A stretch of 7,454 nucleotides of DNA from an uncultured Butyricicoccus sp. GTDB taxonomy: Bacteria > Bacillota > Clostridia > Oscillospirales > Butyricicoccaceae. The notes below the pieces were generated by a model. That model was given only the letters and a program-made list of their open reading frames with translations, was not told the DNA's origin and ran no database searches. A program made the position numbers and the translations under genes. The stretch spans positions 1-7,454 of the forward strand of contig UQVU01000088.1 in NCBI GenBank assembly GCA_900544475.1. The letters are read 5' to 3'. Positions 6,022-7,454 of this stretch are shown one piece after another (within the stretch, counting starts at the first letter, position 1; the number at the start of each line of letters is the position of its first letter).

Positions 6022-6060
6022 GAGAACCGAGGGGATGAGCCTCGGTTCTCGTGTTTTTTT
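6022..6060. terminator. Strong hairpin, probable (bidirectional) terminator of the DUF815 gene
   Basis: The arms 6022-6032 and 6040-6050 form a perfect 11-bp stem with a 7-base loop. On the + strand a run of seven T's follows (6054-6060). On the - strand, the direction of the DUF815 gene ending at 6069, the stem is followed by TTATTAT, a weaker T-rich tail. Position argues that it ends the DUF815 transcript, while the better T-tract faces the other way. A bidirectional terminator fits both. Confidence 0.7.
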
Positions 6061-6068
6061 GCGACAGC

Positions 6069-7271
6069 TCAGTTGCCGTACTGCTCGGCAAGCTGCTGGC
6101 TGATGAACTGGCGCGCGGTGCGCGGCGAACGACCGTTGCGGCGCAGGGCGAAGCGCTCTGCGAGCAGATGCAGCTCGTCGCGGTCGAGCTTGAGTCCGCT
6201 CTCGTCGGCCAGCTGCTCGACGATGTACAGGTACTCGTCCTTGTCCGGCACAGAGAAGGTGATTTCGAGGCCGAAGCGGTCGGACAGGGAGGTAACGGTT
6301 TCGAGCGTGTCGCGTACGCGGACGTCGTCGCCCTGACGGTCGGCCATGCTCTCGCGGATGAGGTGGCGGCGGTTGGAGGTCGCGTAGATGACGAGGTTCG
6401 CCGGCTTGCCTGCCAGACCACCCTCGATGAATGCCTTGAGCGCGGCGAAGTTGCGGTCCTCGCGGCTGAAGGACAGGTCATCGAGGAAGAGGATGAAGCG
6501 GAACGGCGAGCGCAGCGTCTGCTGGAACAGCTGCGGGAAGCAGGGGATGTGGCGCGGCTCCATCTGAATGATCTTGAGACCACGGTCGGCGAATTCGTTC
6601 GCTACCGCCTTGACCGTGGAGGACTTGCCGGTGCCCTTGTCGCCGTAGAGCAGGATATTGTTCGCGTTCTTGCCGTCGAGGAAGGCGCGGGTGTTCTGGA
6701 GCACCTGCTTTTTCTGACGCTCGTAACCCGGCAGGTCGTGCAGACGGATCGCGTCCGGGTGAACGATCGGAACAGCCGAGCCGTCGTCCTGCATGGCGAA
6801 AGCCGAGGACTGCGCGAAGAAGCCGTAGCCCTCGCGGCGGTAGAAGTCCGCAAGCTCCGCACCGTTCGAGAACGGAAGCGCGTTCGAGCCGGCGAAATCC
6901 GGAAGCGCGCGCAGGGCGTCCGCGTCAAAGTGCTGCGCCGCCGCCTCGCAGAGCTGGCCGCCGGTGAGGGCGAGCAGGCCGTTCAGCACCTCGATGTCGT
7001 GGGTCGCGGCGGTGAGCAGGGCGTCCGAGGGGTTCGAAATCGTGTCGGTGAGGGTGTTGACGTCGAAATGGACTGCGTTGAGGAACGCGCGGGAAATATC
7101 GCCGCAGGCGAAGCGCTCTGCGCACAGTGCGCCGTAGCGGTCAGCGAAATCCGCCGCCGAGCCGCCGAGCGCGGAGAGCGTTTCGGCATACGCATGGACG
7201 AGCGGGAGCTTCAATACACCGCGCAGCACGGAAAGCGCATGCAGACGCAGAGAAAGGTCGAAAAGTTGCAT
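6069..7271 (-). CDS. DUF815 family AAA+ ATPase
   Basis: The protein is a 400-residue cytoplasmic ATPase of the DUF815 (PF05673) family. Family members are AAA+ proteins with no settled role. Residues 1-170 form a divergent N-terminal region without a recognised motif. The ATPase core follows: a DLPGYERQKKQVLQNTRAF segment (179-197) just ahead of the nucleotide site, Walker A YGDKGTGKSST (209-219), Walker B FILFLDD (259-265), sensor 1 YATSNRR (296-302), a putative arginine finger in SDRFG (330-334) and sensor 2 SPRTARQF (382-389, R384). All ATP-binding and hydrolysis residues are present, so it should be active. No membrane segment or signal peptide is seen. The ATG at 7271 is preceded on its strand by AAGAGG (7281-7286) with a 9-base spacer and by a good promoter at 7310-7338. 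It is transcribed alone, converging on the DUF4914 gene. Its partner or substrate cannot be told from context. Confidence 0.92.
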   Translation of the reverse strand: MQLFDLSLRLHALSVLRGVLKLPLVHAYAETLSALGGSAADFADRYGALCAERFACGDISRAFLNAVHFDVNTLTDTISNPSDALLTAATHDIEVLNGLLALTGGQLCEAAAQHFDADALRALPDFAGSNALPFSNGAELADFYRREGYGFFAQSSAFAMQDDGSAVPIVHPDAIRLHDLPGYERQKKQVLQNTRAFLDGKNANNILLYGDKGTGKSSTVKAVANEFADRGLKIIQMEPRHIPCFPQLFQQTLRSPFRFILFLDDLSFSREDRNFAALKAFIEGGLAGKPANLVIYATSNRRHLIRESMADRQGDDVRVRDTLETVTSLSDRFGLEITFSVPDKDEYLYIVEQLADESGLKLDRDELHLLAERFALRRNGRSPRTARQFISQQLAEQYGN

Positions 7272-7309
7272 GGAATGACACCTCTTGTATTTTTGTCTGT
7301 ATCAGATAA

Positions 7310-7338
7310 AGCATAACACACGGAAAGCTGCATTTCAA
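7310..7338 (-). promoter_or_regulatory. Promoter of the DUF815 gene
   Basis: On the - strand, TTGAAA (7333-7338) and TATGCT (7310-7315) are separated by exactly 17 bp, a good housekeeping sigma promoter. Transcription would begin near 7303, about 32 bases before the ATG. The -10 hexamer is identical to that of the DUF4914 promoter. Confidence 0.75.
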
Positions 7339-7454
7339 CATAAGATGAAAGGAAAAGTCACGGCCGAGGGCGAAAAGACGGTCTGTCGATAAAGGAAGAT
7401 TGTAAAGATAGATATTTTGCACTTCGTGCGGCAGCACGCATAAAATAGAATCTG
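7339..7454. other. Intergenic end of the window, nothing recognised
   Basis: No gene is supported here. A short, mutually exclusive pair of hairpins can form at 7419-7438 (GCAC TTC GTGC, or CGTGC GGCA GCACG), flanked by AT-rich sequence. There is no T-tract to make it a clear terminator. It could be the end of a neighbouring feature that lies outside the window. Confidence 0.4.

Noticed and set aside
6051..7316. 421-codon + strand frame opposite the DUF815 gene
   Set aside because: The opposite strand encodes an AAA+ ATPase with all motifs and a promoter. This frame is an antisense artefact.
1..7454. Defence, toxin-antitoxin, CRISPR, phage or transposon content
   Set aside because: No repeats with spacers, integrase, transposase, terminal inverted repeats or toxin-antitoxin pair is visible. 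The window is ordinary core chromosome apart from the points listed as findings.

Overview
The window looks like chromosomal DNA of a GC-rich gut-type Clostridia member (Bacillota, Oscillospiraceae/Butyricicoccaceae-like). This rests on the glmU-prs gene order also found in Bacillus subtilis, strong AAGGAGG-type ribosome binding sites, and the presence of YmdB, DUF4914 and DUF815 family proteins. The exact genus is inference. No RNA gene, insertion sequence, prophage or CRISPR array is visible.

Layout. 1-439: a leader with no convincing gene, carrying a run of short hairpins, then a -10 promoter element. 440-1681 (+): a GlmU homologue whose C-terminal acetyltransferase domain is intact but whose N-terminal uridyltransferase domain has lost its catalytic motifs. 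1729-2688 (+): prs, PRPP synthetase. 2717-2747: a terminator-like hairpin. 2769-3554 (+): a YmdB-type phosphodiesterase. 3555-3813: intergenic, with a good promoter and a structured leader that ends at the next Shine-Dalgarno. 3814-5688 (+): a 624-residue DUF4914 protein that reads as a full-length relative of ATP-dependent PEP carboxykinase (PEPCK) with an altered substrate pocket. 5701-5737: an intrinsic terminator. 5743-6002 (-): the broken, frameshifted remnant of a MATE-family efflux transporter. 6022-6060: a strong hairpin. 6069-7271 (-): a DUF815 AAA+ ATPase with its own promoter. 7339-7454: nothing recognisable.

How the genes fit together. GlmU and Prs supply activated precursors (UDP-GlcNAc for wall synthesis, PRPP for nucleotides) and are probably co-transcribed. 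YmdB is a regulatory cyclic-nucleotide phosphodiesterase, separated from prs by the hairpin. The DUF4914 gene is monocistronic by its promoter and terminator. The DUF815 gene converges on it from the other strand.

The most unusual points are the GlmU with a degenerate N-domain and the PEPCK-like protein of unknown substrate. I do not see a defence or mobile system here.
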